From positions 1 to 24,676 of the forward strand of contig CBFIHE010000034.1 of NCBI GenBank assembly GCA_965662345.1: DNA of 24,676 bases, given 5' to 3'. The DNA comes from UBA6049 sp965662345 (lineage in GTDB: Bacteria; Bacteroidota; Bacteroidia; Flavobacteriales_G; Salibacteraceae). The notes beneath the pieces are model-generated. The model saw nothing but the letters and a program-made list of their open reading frames with translations. It was not told the origin of the DNA and did not search any database. The position numbers and the translations under genes are program-made. Below, piece after piece: positions 1 to 7,533 of this stretch. Positions within the stretch are counted from its first letter, which is position 1. Every line of letters begins with the position of its first letter.

Positions 1-395
1 ACAGGGTGTGGTATGAGTCTCACAAACTTTCCTAGTTTGAAAACACCCGCTAAAATTTGGATACCTCCTACCAATAAAAGTGTAATAAACAACCAAGACA
101 AGCCTAGATTCTCCATCGGCTCTGCCAGGTTCATACCTACTTCATTTCCTTTTTGAATAAGGTGTACCATCACAACGGCCATAGCTCCCGTTGCTCCTGA
201 AATCATACCTGGTCTACCACCAAACATAGAAGTAACCAAACCCATCATAAAGGCTCCGTAAAGTCCCACAAGTGGGTCTATGCCTGCCACAAAGGCAAAG
301 GCTACCGCCTCTGGTACTAATGCCAAGGCAACTGTTAATCCTGAAAGGATATCGTCTTTGGGATTAAAGGTGAAGTTTCTAAAAATTGATTTCAT
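1..395 (-). CDS. SulP-family anion permease, N-terminal part (partial)
   Basis: The gene starts at the ATG at 395 and runs off the left edge, so only the first 131 residues are visible. The N-terminus (MKSIFRNFTF, then DDILSGLTVALALVPEAVA) is the SulP signature: a short cytoplasmic tail followed by a glycine/alanine-rich first helix with a conserved 'ALVPEA' stretch. Next come 'GLYGAFMMG' and 'RPGMISGATGAMAVVM', matching TM2-TM3 of SLC26/SulP transporters. These are inner-membrane permeases for sulfate, bicarbonate or other anions. Whether a C-terminal STAS domain follows cannot be seen. A promoter-like TACTTTCG box lies 19 bases upstream of the ATG. Family assignment is solid from sequence; the substrate is unknown. 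Confidence 0.88.
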   Translation of the reverse strand, partial: MKSIFRNFTFNPKDDILSGLTVALALVPEAVAFAFVAGIDPLVGLYGAFMMGLVTSMFGGRPGMISGATGAMAVVMVHLIQKGNEVGMNLAEPMENLGLSWLFITLLLVGGIQILAGVFKLGKFVRLIPHP

Positions 396-414
396 AGCAC
401 CAAAATAAAGGGCG

Positions 415-422
415 CGAAAGTA
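415..422 (-). promoter_or_regulatory. -7 promoter box of sulP (TACTTTCG)
   Basis: On the minus strand TACTTTCG resembles the Bacteroides -7 consensus TAnnTTTG with one change. It sits inside a 14-base string, TTGTCTACTTTCGC (414-427), that occurs again before the helicase gene at 706-719. The start codon follows 19 bases later, leaving room for a short leader. I see no clear -33 TTTG. Confidence 0.45.
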
Positions 423-446
423 GACAATGAAACTGGAACGAATGCC

Positions 447-513
447 TTAAAAAAAGAAGCCTAACCTAACCGTAATATCACTTGAATTTGGGGCAACCTG
501 AACAAGGCTTCTT
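447..513 (-). terminator. Probable intrinsic terminator of the small Cys/Lys gene
   Basis: Read on the minus strand, AAGAAGCCT (513-505) can pair with AGGCTTCTT (462-454), a perfect 9-bp stem directly followed by a run of T (453-449). The loop is long (about 42 nt) and contains the stop codon of the small ORF. That is unusual, but the stem plus T-tract is the expected form. Confidence 0.5.
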
Positions 514-630
514 ACCCTTTTTCTTGAAGCGCTTGCAACACTTTTTCTTTGCCTCAGGTGTAGAGTCGCAAAGCGATACCTGTGCATCAGTTACATGAAA
601 AAAGCATAATGGAAAAACAGTGTTAGACAC
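478..630 (-). CDS. Small Cys/Lys-rich protein (50 aa)
   Basis: This 50-residue ORF starts at GTG (630) and ends with TGA at 478-480. Its C-terminus is strikingly basic and cysteine-containing: KKKCCKRFKKKG, then KPCSGCPKFK, with Cys31, Cys32, Cys43 and Cys46. The N-terminal third is moderately hydrophobic (VFPLCFFHV, then TDAQ) and could be a short export signal, but this is weak. The cysteine spacing (CC, CxxC) in a lysine-rich tail suggests metal or nucleic-acid binding; this is inference. Support for a real gene is a perfect TAnnTTTG box (652-659) placed 21 bases before the GTG and a terminator-like hairpin overlapping the stop. A TTG at 652-654 would extend the frame by 8 codons but lies in the promoter box. 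The function is not known to me. Confidence 0.5.
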   Translation of the reverse strand: MSNTVFPLCFFHVTDAQVSLCDSTPEAKKKCCKRFKKKGKKPCSGCPKFK

Positions 631-651
631 CTTGTTTGGAATTAGTCTAAA

Positions 652-659
652 CAAAGATA
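652..659 (-). promoter_or_regulatory. -7 promoter box (TATCTTTG) of the small Cys/Lys gene
   Basis: TATCTTTG on the minus strand fits the Bacteroides -7 consensus TAnnTTTG exactly. It lies 21 bases upstream of the GTG at 630 and is the main reason for choosing that start. Confidence 0.5.
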
Positions 660-710
660 AGCCGAAAATCCAATTCGGAAATATCGCATGCTAAAAAAAT
701 GCATTTTGTC

Positions 711-718
711 TACTTTCG
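711..718 (+). promoter_or_regulatory. -7 promoter box of the helicase gene (TACTTTCG)
   Basis: TACTTTCG lies 5 bases upstream of the ATG at 724 and inside the longer open frame that begins at 688. This argues that the true start is 724. With a transcription start some 5-8 bases after the box, the message would be leaderless or nearly so. Confidence 0.5.
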
Positions 719-723
719 CTACT

Positions 724-2982
724 ATGCAAGAACATGAGCTACTTACTACGGCTAGCAGATTTGTAAACGCCACCGACTCACACATTTTTCTCACTGGTAA
801 AGCAGGAACGGGTAAAACCACCTTTCTAAAAAACTTAGCGCAAAATACACGCAAGCGTTTTGCCATTGTAGCACCTACAGGCATTGCGGCACTTAATGCA
901 GGGGGAGTAACCATACACTCACAGTTTCAACTACCAACGGGCATGTTCATACCAGAAGAGCTAGATTCTTCTGCCCTAGCAGGAAGTAGAGCATTAATTA
1001 CTCCTCGTACACTGAGCTACAAACACCCTGTTAGCGCTGTTAAAAAGAAAGTACTTAGAGAAATTGATCTGCTTATCATTGATGAGGTAAGCATGCTACG
1101 AGCCGATGTTCTAGATGCCATGAACCACAGGTTAAAGAGTATCCGCAGAAACTTCAACCAGGCATTTGGAGGTGTACAGCTCCTGTTCATTGGTGATTTA
1201 TTTCAGCTACCCCCTGTGGTGCAAGATCGAGATAAACCAATATTGAACAAGTATTACAGAAGTCCATTTTTCTACGAAGCACAATGCCTAAAGGGTACCG
1301 ATCTTGTTTTTATTGAGCTAGAAAAGATTTTTCGCCAAGCCGATGATGTCTTCATTCGCATTCTCAACAATATACGAGAAGATCGCTTGAGCAAAGCCGA
1401 TGTTGATACATTGAACAACTACTACAACCCTAAGCGAAAGCGCGATGCGGATGTAATTACTCTCACCACACATAATAAGCAAGCAGAGAACATCAACCGC
1501 AAGGAGTTAGAAAAACTGAAAGGCGACTCCTACTTTTATGAGGCTACAGTCATAGATGATTTTCCAGAAAATATGTACCCAGTAGATGCTACGCTGGAAC
1601 TACGCGAAGGTGCACGTATAATGTTTACTAAAAATGATTCTGTAAACCAACGCTACTTCAACGGTAAGATGGCTACGGTTACTGAATTGAGTAAAGATGA
1701 AATTACCGTTCGCATAGATGATGATCCAGATCTGTATATATTGGAGAAGTCTACTTGGGAAAATAAAAAGTATGAAATAGGCAAAGCTTCTAACGAACTA
1801 GAAGAAAACATTGTGGGTAAGTTTAAGCACTATCCCATTAAGTTGGCTTGGGCCATTACGATTCACAAAAGTCAAGGACTCACCTTTGAAAGAGCTGCTA
1901 TAGATGTAGCAAAAGCATTTGCCTCTGGCCAAGTATATGTAGCCTTATCTCGTTTGAAATCGTTAGACGGATTGGTATTGGAATCGCCAATAGATCCTGC
2001 AGTGGTAAGCAATGATGCCGCTGTAGTAGAATTCTCTACAGGTAAATTGAGCAAAGAAGAATTGGCAAAAATCTTACCAGAAAGAGAGAAAGCCTACCTC
2101 TTTAATTTACTCAGAAGCACCTTCTCTTTTGAAGAGTTAATCCATACTACATCTGTTCTACTCAAGAAGCACAACTTTGGTCTATTTGAGTCAGACACTG
2201 TACAAAGATGTTTACCCGAACTACGCACAGTATGGCAGACTCAGCGTAAAAACATGGCTGTATTTACTGGGCAATTGCATCGGCTATTGAATGAAAATGA
2301 CACCAATACCTTTGAAGAAAGACTCACTAAAGGATCTGGGTATTACAGTCAGTTGGTGAAAGAGAACGCTAAGCAGTTTGCCTTGCTCATTGAAGAAGTA
2401 AGCGCTTACGCGAAAACAAAGACCATTGTGAACGATTTGGAAGAGCTAGAACAAGGTATTTTAAATAGATGGTTTGATTTACACTCGATACAGAAAACAA
2501 GCTTAAGTATACTGCGTGGAGAGCCGTTAGAGGAAAAGGCTTTAAGTAAAAAAGTAGTGGCTCAAGCTTATAAAGAGATGCGTCATAAAGCAGCTTTACA
2601 AGCTGAGTTAACGGCTTCAAAATCTAAACGAAAAACTGGAAGAAAACGCACGGTTAAGACAGGTGAATCTACCAAAGGAGAGACCTATATCAAGACCTTA
2701 ATTATGCTCAAAGAAGGCATGACTCCTGAAAAAATTGCCGACAAACGAGGCATGGCAGAAAGCACCATTCACGGTCATGTGTCAAAGCTTATTGGAGCGG
2801 GTGAAATAAAGATTCAAGATGTTATGAGTCCAGACCGCGTGGATACAATTCTCCACGGCATGGAAAGCATTAAGTTTAGCAGTTTATCTGAATTAAAAGC
2901 TGCCCTTGGAGAAGATTACAACTACAATGAATTGAGACTTGTTTTAGCCCATCGGGCAAAGCAAATGAAAGATGCTTCTTAA
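724..2982 (+). CDS. Pif1/RecD-like SF1 helicase with C-terminal HTH domain
   Basis: This is an ATP-dependent 5'-3' superfamily 1 helicase of about 752 aa, presumably acting in genome maintenance. Walker A is GKAGTGKTT (25-33), Walker B is IIDEVSML with the DE pair at 120-121, and motif III is GDLFQLPPV. The UvrD/RecD-like C-terminal motifs are AITIHKSQG and YVALSR. The last 110 residues hold a basic linker (KSKRKTGRKR) and a winged-helix-like segment (EGMTPEKIADKRGMAESTIHGHV) resembling the HTH_40 domain found at the end of RecQ-type helicases. The frame is open from an ATG at 688, but a promoter box at 711-718 lies in that extension and family proteins begin near the helicase core, so I use 724. 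Its stop overlaps that of the converging barrel pseudogene. The helicase call is firm; the exact substrate is not known. Confidence 0.9.
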   Translation: MQEHELLTTASRFVNATDSHIFLTGKAGTGKTTFLKNLAQNTRKRFAIVAPTGIAALNAGGVTIHSQFQLPTGMFIPEELDSSALAGSRALITPRTLSYKHPVSAVKKKVLREIDLLIIDEVSMLRADVLDAMNHRLKSIRRNFNQAFGGVQLLFIGDLFQLPPVVQDRDKPILNKYYRSPFFYEAQCLKGTDLVFIELEKIFRQADDVFIRILNNIREDRLSKADVDTLNNYYNPKRKRDADVITLTTHNKQAENINRKELEKLKGDSYFYEATVIDDFPENMYPVDATLELREGARIMFTKNDSVNQRYFNGKMATVTELSKDEITVRIDDDPDLYILEKSTWENKKYEIGKASNELEENIVGKFKHYPIKLAWAITIHKSQGLTFERAAIDVAKAFASGQVYVALSRLKSLDGLVLESPIDPAVVSNDAAVVEFSTGKLSKEELAKILPEREKAYLFNLLRSTFSFEELIHTTSVLLKKHNFGLFESDTVQRCLPELRTVWQTQRKNMAVFTGQLHRLLNENDTNTFEERLTKGSGYYSQLVKENAKQFALLIEEVSAYAKTKTIVNDLEELEQGILNRWFDLHSIQKTSLSILRGEPLEEKALSKKVVAQAYKEMRHKAALQAELTASKSKRKTGRKRTVKTGESTKGETYIKTLIMLKEGMTPEKIADKRGMAESTIHGHVSKLIGAGEIKIQDVMSPDRVDTILHGMESIKFSSLSELKAALGEDYNYNELRLVLAHRAKQMKDAS

Positions 2983-3506
2983 AATCTTCTAGCCAGGCCA
3001 AAGCTTACACTAAATAGATCAAACTCTTCTTTAAAATCATAGAATGCACCAACTGGTGAAAACCAGTTTTCATTGTATTCTATTTCATACTCTGCACCTG
3101 CTCTTAAAACAAATAAGTTCTTGTGTTTCTCAAATTCATAACCACCACCAGCAAGTATGCATAGTTTGGGTAACACTTCATAACCCACTAAGCCAAGTAG
3201 CAAAAAAGCTCTTTCTCTTTCTAATTCTTCTTTGCGATTTATGAGGTAGTGGGCAAGTTCTAGGTCAGCAATTACACCAACAGACAACTTTTCTTTAGGT
3301 CTGTAGAAATAGTCTAAACCTATGCCTGGAACGAGGTACCCTTGCTCTCCACCATCTTCTCTTTAGTTAAGCTCTGCTCCTTTTGGGATAAAGGCATACG
3401 ATATAGTTAACCCCAATGAATGCTGCTGTAAAGGCAGTTCTTCCTCTTGTGCAGTTACTTCTGTTCCAAGAATGGAAAAGAAATATAAAGCACTAATCCA
3501 ACTCAG
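2979..3506 (-). pseudogene. Interrupted outer-membrane beta-barrel protein gene
   Basis: The minus-strand frame from 3506 to 2979 encodes about 175 residues with one in-frame TAA at 3363-3365. Upstream of it is a signal-peptide-like stretch (ISALYFFSILGTEVTAQ) and the start of a barrel (HSLGLTISYAFIPKG). Downstream are alternating barrel strands (YLVPGIGLDYFY, LSVGVIADLELAHY, LFVLRAGAEYEIEY, WFSPVGAFYDF) and a C-terminal phenylalanine (LARRF), the usual outer-membrane barrel ending. No ATG, GTG or TTG precedes the signal peptide in this frame; the frame opens after a TGA inside the end of valS. The gene thus has lost its start and carries a nonsense codon. The part after the TAA could start only from a TTG at 3287, which would lack a signal peptide. 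It lies directly downstream of valS. A sequencing error could explain the TAA but not the missing start. Confidence 0.7.
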
Positions 3507-6126
3507 TCAACTGCTGCTCAAGAACCTTGATTTTTGCTTCTGCATCAGCTTGTTTTTTCTTCTCGTTCGCTACCACTTGCTCTGGCGCATTGTTTACAAA
3601 GCGTTCATTGCTGAGCTTTTTGGCTACCGATTTCAAGAATCCTTTGGTATAGTCTAATTCAGATTGCAGTTTATCTTTTTCTGCTTCCACATCTATAGTT
3701 CCTGCTAAGGGAATGAAGTACTCGTTAGAGCCTACCATAAACCCATACGCACCCTCTGGTTTAGCATCTACATAGATGATACTTTCGGTATTTGCCAATT
3801 TCACGATAACAGTATCTAAGGCTTTTACTATCTCTTCATTTGCTTTTACCTGTAGCGTTACCGTTTCTTTATTGGGTATATTCTGCTTGGCTCTAAAGGT
3901 TCTTATGTTAGTAATTACCTCCATGTTTTTTTCAAAGTCGGAAACGAGTTTGGCATTACTATCACCAACTTGGGGCCATACAGAAACCGTAATACAGTCT
4001 TGCTCTTCACGCTCATTCAATATGTGCCATATTTCTTCTGTAATGAAGGGCATGAATGGGTGCATCAATTTCAGCACATTCTCAAAATGGCCAATAGCTT
4101 TATTCAGTGTTTCAGCATCTATGGGCGAGCCATAAGCTGGCTTTATCATTTCAAGATACCAAGAGCAGAAGTCATCCCAAGCCAACTTATAAATAGCCAT
4201 TAGGGCTTCGCTTAACCTAAACTTAGAGAATAGGTCTTCTACCTCCAGCGCCACCTTAGCAAACTTGGCAGTAAACCAAGCATCGGCTTGAATTGCTACG
4301 TCTGTTGGTTTGGCTTCCGTATTTACTTCCCAGCCTTTTACCAAACGCATGGCATTCCAAATCTTATTGCTAAAGTTTCTACCCTGTTCGCAAAGCGATT
4401 CATCAAACGGTAAATCATTACCTGCTGGAGAGGTAAGTAACATCCCCACGCGAACACCATCTGCACCATAGTTCTCCATGAGCTTTACAGGGTCTGGCGA
4501 ATTACCCAATGATTTGCTCATTTTTCTACCCTGCTTATCGCGAACAATGCCCGTTAGGTAAACCGTATCAAATGGTTTTTCATTGCGGTATTTGTAACCA
4601 ATGATGATCATTCGAGCTACCCAGAAAAAGAGAATTTCTGGTGCCGTTACCAAGGTAGCAGTTGGGTAATAATAGTTGATTTCTTTGTTATCTGGATTTC
4701 GGATTCCGTCAAAAACACTAATGGGCCATAACCAACTAGAGAACCAAGTATCCAATACATCTTCATCTTGGTATATATCTTCTGGCTGAAGCGCTTTTCC
4801 AGTTTTCTCAGAAGCCAATTTTAATGCTTCATCGGCATTCATGGCCACTACGAAATCATTATGGCCCTCACCGTAGTACCAGGCAGGGATTTGATGACCC
4901 CAATGCAGTTGTCTAGAGATATTCCAATCGCGTACGTTCTCCATCCAATGACGATACGTGTTTTTGAACTTCTCTGGAACGAGTTGAACCACATCATCCA
5001 TCACGGCTTTAAGGGCAGGATCTGATAATTCTTTCATGGAAAGGAACCACTGTACAGAAAGCTTTGGTTCAATAACAGCACCCGTGCGCTCACTGGTACC
5101 CACTGAAGTAGCGTAGTCTTCAACCTTTACTAAATTGCCTAATTCTTCCAACTCTTTGGCAATGGCCTTTCGAACGGCAAAGCGATCTTGCCCTTCGTAA
5201 TGTAACCCATGTTCATTGAGTGTACCATCATCATTGAGCACATCAATTACTTCTAGGTTATGCTTGTCTCCAATTTCTTTATCGTTGATATCGTGAGCAG
5301 GTGTAATTTTCAAACAGCCAGTACCAAACTCTACATCAACATACTCATCTGCAATAACGGGCACCGCACGGTTCACAATGGGAACGATTACCTTCTTCCC
5401 AATTAAGTTTGAGTAGCGGTCGTCATTTGGGTTTACACAAACAGCACTATCTCCTAAGATTGTCTCAGGTCTAGTGGTGGCAATGTTCACATACGCATCG
5501 GCTTCGCCTTCTATGTCGTAGCGCATGTAGTACAATTTGCCATTGATATCTTTGTGAATTACCTCTTCATCTGAAACCGTGGTTTTGGCCTGGGGATCCC
5601 AATTCACCATGCGAAATCCACGATAAACCTTACCATCATTGTAGAGGTCTACGAAAACGCGAATTACACTTTCATAACGTTCATCATCCATGGTAAAGGC
5701 AAGCCTATCCCAATCGCACGAAGCGCCCAAATGCTTTAATTGCTCGTTGATAATACCTCCGTGCTTGTGTGTCCAATCCCAGGCATGCTTCAGAAAATCT
5801 TCTCGAGACAAATCAGCTTTATCAATGCCTTCATCTTTGAGTTTGGCAACCACTTTGGCTTCAGTAGCAATAGAGGCATGGTCTGTACCAGGAACCCAAA
5901 GTGCATTCTTACCTTCCATTCTCGCTTTGCGAATAAGCACATCTTGGATGGTATTGTTGAGCATGTGCCCCATGTGAAGCACTCCTGTTACATTGGGAGG
6001 GGGAATTACTATGGTATAAGGCTCTCTTTCATCTGGAGTAGATTTAAAAAAGCCATGTTTTTGCCAAGCGGCATACCATTTGTTTTCTGATTCTGTCGGA
6101 TTGAATTTACTCGCTATTTCTGCCAC
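3493..6126 (-). CDS. valS: Valyl-tRNA synthetase
   Basis: Class I aminoacyl-tRNA synthetase (877 aa) that charges tRNA-Val and edits misactivated threonine. The HIGH motif appears as HMGH (51-54) after PPPNVTGVL. The editing domain includes TTRPETILGD and GTGCLKITPAHD, where the final aspartate is the typical editing-site residue. The KMSKS loop is present as GRKMSKSLGN. The anticodon-binding region includes LMHPFMPFITEEIWH. The last 65 residues are charged and form the usual C-terminal coiled coil (KDKLQSELDY to LEQQLTELD). The ATG at 6126 is preceded by a TACATTTG box 23 bases upstream. The length is normal for the family and all motifs are intact. Its stop codon lies within the open frame of the following barrel pseudogene. 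Confidence 0.98.
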   Translation of the reverse strand: MAEIASKFNPTESENKWYAAWQKHGFFKSTPDEREPYTIVIPPPNVTGVLHMGHMLNNTIQDVLIRKARMEGKNALWVPGTDHASIATEAKVVAKLKDEGIDKADLSREDFLKHAWDWTHKHGGIINEQLKHLGASCDWDRLAFTMDDERYESVIRVFVDLYNDGKVYRGFRMVNWDPQAKTTVSDEEVIHKDINGKLYYMRYDIEGEADAYVNIATTRPETILGDSAVCVNPNDDRYSNLIGKKVIVPIVNRAVPVIADEYVDVEFGTGCLKITPAHDINDKEIGDKHNLEVIDVLNDDGTLNEHGLHYEGQDRFAVRKAIAKELEELGNLVKVEDYATSVGTSERTGAVIEPKLSVQWFLSMKELSDPALKAVMDDVVQLVPEKFKNTYRHWMENVRDWNISRQLHWGHQIPAWYYGEGHNDFVVAMNADEALKLASEKTGKALQPEDIYQDEDVLDTWFSSWLWPISVFDGIRNPDNKEINYYYPTATLVTAPEILFFWVARMIIIGYKYRNEKPFDTVYLTGIVRDKQGRKMSKSLGNSPDPVKLMENYGADGVRVGMLLTSPAGNDLPFDESLCEQGRNFSNKIWNAMRLVKGWEVNTEAKPTDVAIQADAWFTAKFAKVALEVEDLFSKFRLSEALMAIYKLAWDDFCSWYLEMIKPAYGSPIDAETLNKAIGHFENVLKLMHPFMPFITEEIWHILNEREEQDCITVSVWPQVGDSNAKLVSDFEKNMEVITNIRTFRAKQNIPNKETVTLQVKANEEIVKALDTVIVKLANTESIIYVDAKPEGAYGFMVGSNEYFIPLAGTIDVEAEKDKLQSELDYTKGFLKSVAKKLSNERFVNNAPEQVVANEKKKQADAEAKIKVLEQQLTELD

Positions 6127-6149
6127 GTTTCATGAAATTATTGAGCCTG

Positions 6150-6157
6150 CAAATGTA
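6150..6157 (-). promoter_or_regulatory. -7 promoter box of valS (TACATTTG)
   Basis: TACATTTG on the minus strand matches TAnnTTTG exactly and lies 23 bases before the valS ATG, in the gap between the small upstream ORF and valS. Confidence 0.5.
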
Positions 6158-6213
6158 CTGAAAGTAAGCTAGCGAATAATGGGGTATTACGAACCTAAAA
6201 GTAAAAAAACAGA

Positions 6214-6297
6214 CTACATGCCGAACTCAAGATAGAAGCCAATTGCCAGTATGAGACCAATTAGAACAACAGCAAGTCTAGATAGATTTTTATTCAT
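6214..6297 (-). CDS. Possible 27-aa single-pass membrane peptide
   Basis: A short ORF, ATG at 6297 to TAG at 6214-6216, reads MNKNLSRLAVVLIG followed by LILAIGFYLEFGM. It has a basic N-terminus (Lys3, Arg7), one hydrophobic segment of about 16 residues and a short acidic tail, which is the pattern of small bacterial membrane peptides. It lies 28 bases downstream of the lipoprotein gene on the same strand and could be co-transcribed with it. A T-rich stretch follows the stop, but I see no convincing hairpin. No ribosome binding site is visible, as for most genes here. It may be a chance ORF, and nothing more specific can be said about function. Confidence 0.38.
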   Translation of the reverse strand: MNKNLSRLAVVLIGLILAIGFYLEFGM

Positions 6298-6325
6298 CTC
6301 AAAAAGGGGTTGTGAGGGCTAATGA

Positions 6326-6685
6326 TTAAAGTAAGAATTGCACTACCATTTTATTATTTCTAATAGGTACAACTTGTCTTTTTTCTACACCACTCTTCGT
6401 GCGTTTTACAATAAGGCTATTAATGTCGTTGTCTATGTCTAAGGCAACGATAGTATTTCCGTCTTTGTCTGCAACTTCAGTAGAAACATATTCCATGTCA
6501 TCAGAACCTCTTACTTGATAGAAGTCATATGTGATGTTCTGACCCCGAATATCTTTAATGGTTAATTCAATGCTCTTGGTTCCTGTGGTTGTTTGAACCT
6601 GGTTTTGACCAGGCTGTTGGCATGAGGATAAAGCAACACTAACTGTTGTAAATACCAAGAGAATAAGGAAATTGTATAATCTCAT
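6326..6685 (-). CDS. Small predicted lipoprotein (119 aa)
   Basis: The N-terminus MRLYNFLILLVFTTVSVALSSC is a type II signal peptide with lipobox LSSC, so the mature protein should begin at a lipidated Cys22 and be membrane-anchored in the periplasm or at the surface. After a Gln/Thr-rich linker (QQPGQNQVQTTTG) comes a compact domain of about 80 residues with alternating hydrophobic strands (IELTIKDIRG, TIVALDI, QVVPIRNNKMVVQFLL), probably all-beta. I do not recognise a named family. It stands ahead of valS on the same strand with no other partner nearby. The signal peptide is clear; the function is unknown. Confidence 0.75.
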   Translation of the reverse strand: MRLYNFLILLVFTTVSVALSSCQQPGQNQVQTTTGTKSIELTIKDIRGQNITYDFYQVRGSDDMEYVSTEVADKDGNTIVALDIDNDINSLIVKRTKSGVEKRQVVPIRNNKMVVQFLL

Positions 6686-6933
6686 TTTGCAATTTGTTGT
6701 TTCAGATGTACATTAATCACTACTCTTGAAAAAAAAGGGAAAGGGAAAGACTTGTTTCTACGCAACTAGATTTTGCACAAAGGCTTTTACGTCACCCCAT
6801 TCACCCTAAGAACAAACCTTTATTTAAAATCATTTGAAGCTATTAAAGTACACCACACTTACACATGTACCTTATTCTACTGAGAATCATTATGGTAAAC
6901 TCTACTACACCAAATCAACCGACTGCTTCGGTT

Positions 6934-7473
6934 TCATTGGAGATTTGGAGAAAATAGGGGCCCATATTTAAAAATCACACCTATTTGAGATAACAGAACT
7001 TGTTGAGAATTAAAGTCAATATTTGACTCAGAGAGTACATAGGTAAGAGAACCTGTTAGCAACCATGTAGCTCTTTTATTATTGTTAATGCGGTAGAAAA
7101 TATTTTGACCTAGACTAAACTCATTATTCTGCGGTTTGATCTAATAGATAGGGTTCACATCAAAATATGATCTGTAGCCATATACGATGCTGGTAGCAGA
7201 TGTAAACCTATTTACTGTATATCCGTAACTCAATTCAGCATTTATGGCAACGCCTTGTTTAGCCTTTCCATTTGCAAGAATGTGCTTAAAGGTTATTGAA
7301 GGAATTAACGTTTATTTTTCAGATAAGACTTGGCGGTAATTGCATTTAAGCCGATGCGTAAAGCCATTTCGATCAAGTAATCTACGATTTGCATCAGATA
7401 ACCCTAAGAATTCACCACTTTTAGCTCTCTACCATGCATCTTGGCGTTTGAGATTTAAAAACTTATCGTTGTG
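6934..7473 (-). pseudogene. Decayed outer-membrane beta-barrel gene, 5' part missing
   Basis: In one minus-strand frame from 7473 to a TGA at 6934-6936, about 170 codons read as protein except for in-frame stops TAG (7429-7431), TAA (7312-7314) and TAG (7141-7143). The segments between stops look authentic: RAKSGEFLGLSDANRRL, then TLIPSITFKHILANGKA, INAELSYGYTVNRF and IVYGYRSYFDVNP. Later segments are FSLGQNIFYRINNNKR, TWLLTGSLTYVLSE and LLSQIGVIFKYGPLF. Alternating aromatic strands and the ending suggest the C-terminal part of an outer-membrane barrel. There is no start codon or signal peptide; the 5' end is lost near the divergent DUF1573 gene. No frameshift is needed to read across. The remaining 6686-6933 stretch is AT-rich and holds nothing I can identify. 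I am fairly sure it is a gene remnant, less sure of the family. Confidence 0.6.
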
Positions 7474-7504
7474 TTAAACGATTTTTCACAACCATTTGGA
7501 TTAC

Positions 7505-7512
7505 TACATTTG
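7505..7512 (+). promoter_or_regulatory. -7 promoter box of the DUF1573 gene (TACATTTG)
   Basis: TACATTTG matches TAnnTTTG exactly and ends 21 bases before the ATG at 7534. A short leader of about 15 bases is expected. Confidence 0.5.
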
Positions 7513-7533
7513 GATTGAACAAAAAATAATACC

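Noticed and set aside
642..914. Minus-strand 90-codon frame opposite the helicase start
   Set aside because: It overlaps the Walker A region of the helicase and runs in another frame than the real small gene at 478-630. Its protein is unconvincing.
3776..4135. Plus-strand open frame of 119 codons inside valS
   Set aside because: It is antisense to a fully conserved part of valyl-tRNA synthetase and its protein has no recognisable features. It is a shadow frame, as are those at 5690-5977 and 5740-6090.
2979..7473. Reassigned stop codons as explanation for the interrupted barrel genes
   Set aside because: Intact genes in the window end normally at TAA, TAG or TGA (helicase TAA, valS TAG, dapF TAG), and each remnant also lacks a start codon. 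Decay or sequence error is simpler.
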